Assembly (NCBI RefSeq): GCF_000787695.1 | Contig: NZ_BBPH01000130.1 | Coordinates: 1 to 32,616 of the forward strand | Reading direction: 5' to 3' | DNA length: 32,616 nt | Source: Paracoccus sp. PAMC 22219 | GTDB lineage: Bacteria; Pseudomonadota; Alphaproteobacteria; Rhodobacterales; Rhodobacteraceae | Part shown: in pieces, positions 32,442-32,616 of the stretch | Position numbering within the stretch: position 1 is the first letter of the stretch | Layout: the number at the start of each line of letters is the position of its first letter | Notes under the pieces: model-generated | Databases searched by the model: none | The model's input: only the letters and a program-made list of their open reading frames with translations | Told to the model about the DNA's origin: nothing | Made by a program: the position numbers and the translations under genes

Positions 32442-32616
32442 CGGCAACGCCCGATCCCTGCCTGAACGCGGCCCTGCAGCGCGCCGCTGCAGAGGCGCAC
32501 CGCATCGCGCAGGGCCTGGGGCGGATCGATGCCGCCCTGGGCGCGATGCTGCAGGTGACCGATGCGGCGGCGCAGTCGCTGCAGGTCGCCGACCTGCTGC
32601 GCCAGGAAGTCGAGGG
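32438..32616 (+). CDS. Unknown che-operon protein, truncated by the window edge
   Basis: The reading frame starts with ATG at 32438, overlaps the cheY stop (ATGA) and stays open to the end of the window (59 complete codons). The visible part starts MTATPDPCLNAALQRA and is rich in Ala, Leu and Gln with a helical, possibly coiled-coil pattern (for example LQVADLLRQEVEG at the end). I do not recognise the family. Position after cheY in a coupled operon suggests a chemotaxis accessory role, perhaps one of the small unnamed proteins of alphaproteobacterial che clusters. Confidence 0.65.
   Translation, partial: MTATPDPCLNAALQRAAAEAHRIAQGLGRIDAALGAMLQVTDAAAQSLQVADLLRQEVE

Noticed and set aside
1..32616. 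CRISPR arrays, insertion sequences, prophage, tRNA or rRNA genes
   Set aside because: No regularly spaced repeats, transposase or integrase genes, cloverleaf sequences or rRNA motifs were seen; the only RNA gene recognised is ssrA.

Overview
The window is gene-dense, high-GC DNA from an alphaproteobacterium, most likely a Paracoccus-like member of the Rhodobacteraceae. This rests on a circularly permuted (two-piece) tmRNA gene with the tag ANDNRAPVALAA, an alphaproteobacterial PAS_5-type protein, an ectABC-ask ectoine operon, and the che gene set. These family assignments come from reading the proteins by eye; no database search was run.

Layout. (1) 41-4516, minus strand: gmk, gamma-carbonic anhydrase, a soluble PhoR-like histidine kinase, rpiA and gor, tightly packed. 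(2) 4701-7650: a PAS-domain protein on the plus strand converges on a double-GNAT acetyltransferase that is co-transcribed with RNase D. (3) 7751-13451, minus strand: a complete seven-gene Mrp/Mnh cation/proton antiporter operon (A to G), each gene overlapping or abutting the next. (4) 13855-16436, plus strand: bioY, a PaaI-type thioesterase and gnd. (5) 16437-20856: a MarR-type regulator (probably EctR-like) divergent from ectA, ectB, ectC and an ectoine-specific aspartate kinase, which carries an apparent one-base deletion. (6) 20915-21602: a small PepSY-like periplasmic protein and the permuted ssrA gene. (7) 21711-32616: signal transduction, namely a globin-coupled chemoreceptor, a spermidine-synthase-like protein, a membrane MCP with cheD and cheB on the minus strand, and a divergent STAS-cheY-cheA-cheW-cheR-cheY operon that runs off the window.

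How the parts fit. Mrp antiporter and ectoine synthesis are both salt and pH tolerance functions, although they are separate transcription units here. The che cluster is a nearly complete adaptation and excitation pathway: receptors, CheA/CheW, two CheY, CheR, CheB and CheD. No CheZ is recognisable. CheB has a receiver domain that has lost its phospho-acceptor aspartate, so methylesterase control is probably not the textbook one. A STAS protein leads the operon and overlaps the first cheY.

Points that most deserve checking are the ask_ect frameshift, a second apparent single-base deletion in the GNAT gene, the degenerate CheB receiver, the fine structure of the permuted tmRNA gene, and the unknown gene cut by the right edge. 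I saw no insertion sequence, phage, CRISPR array, tRNA or rRNA gene. I found no strong case for a wholly undescribed system; the novelty candidates are modest and are listed as such.
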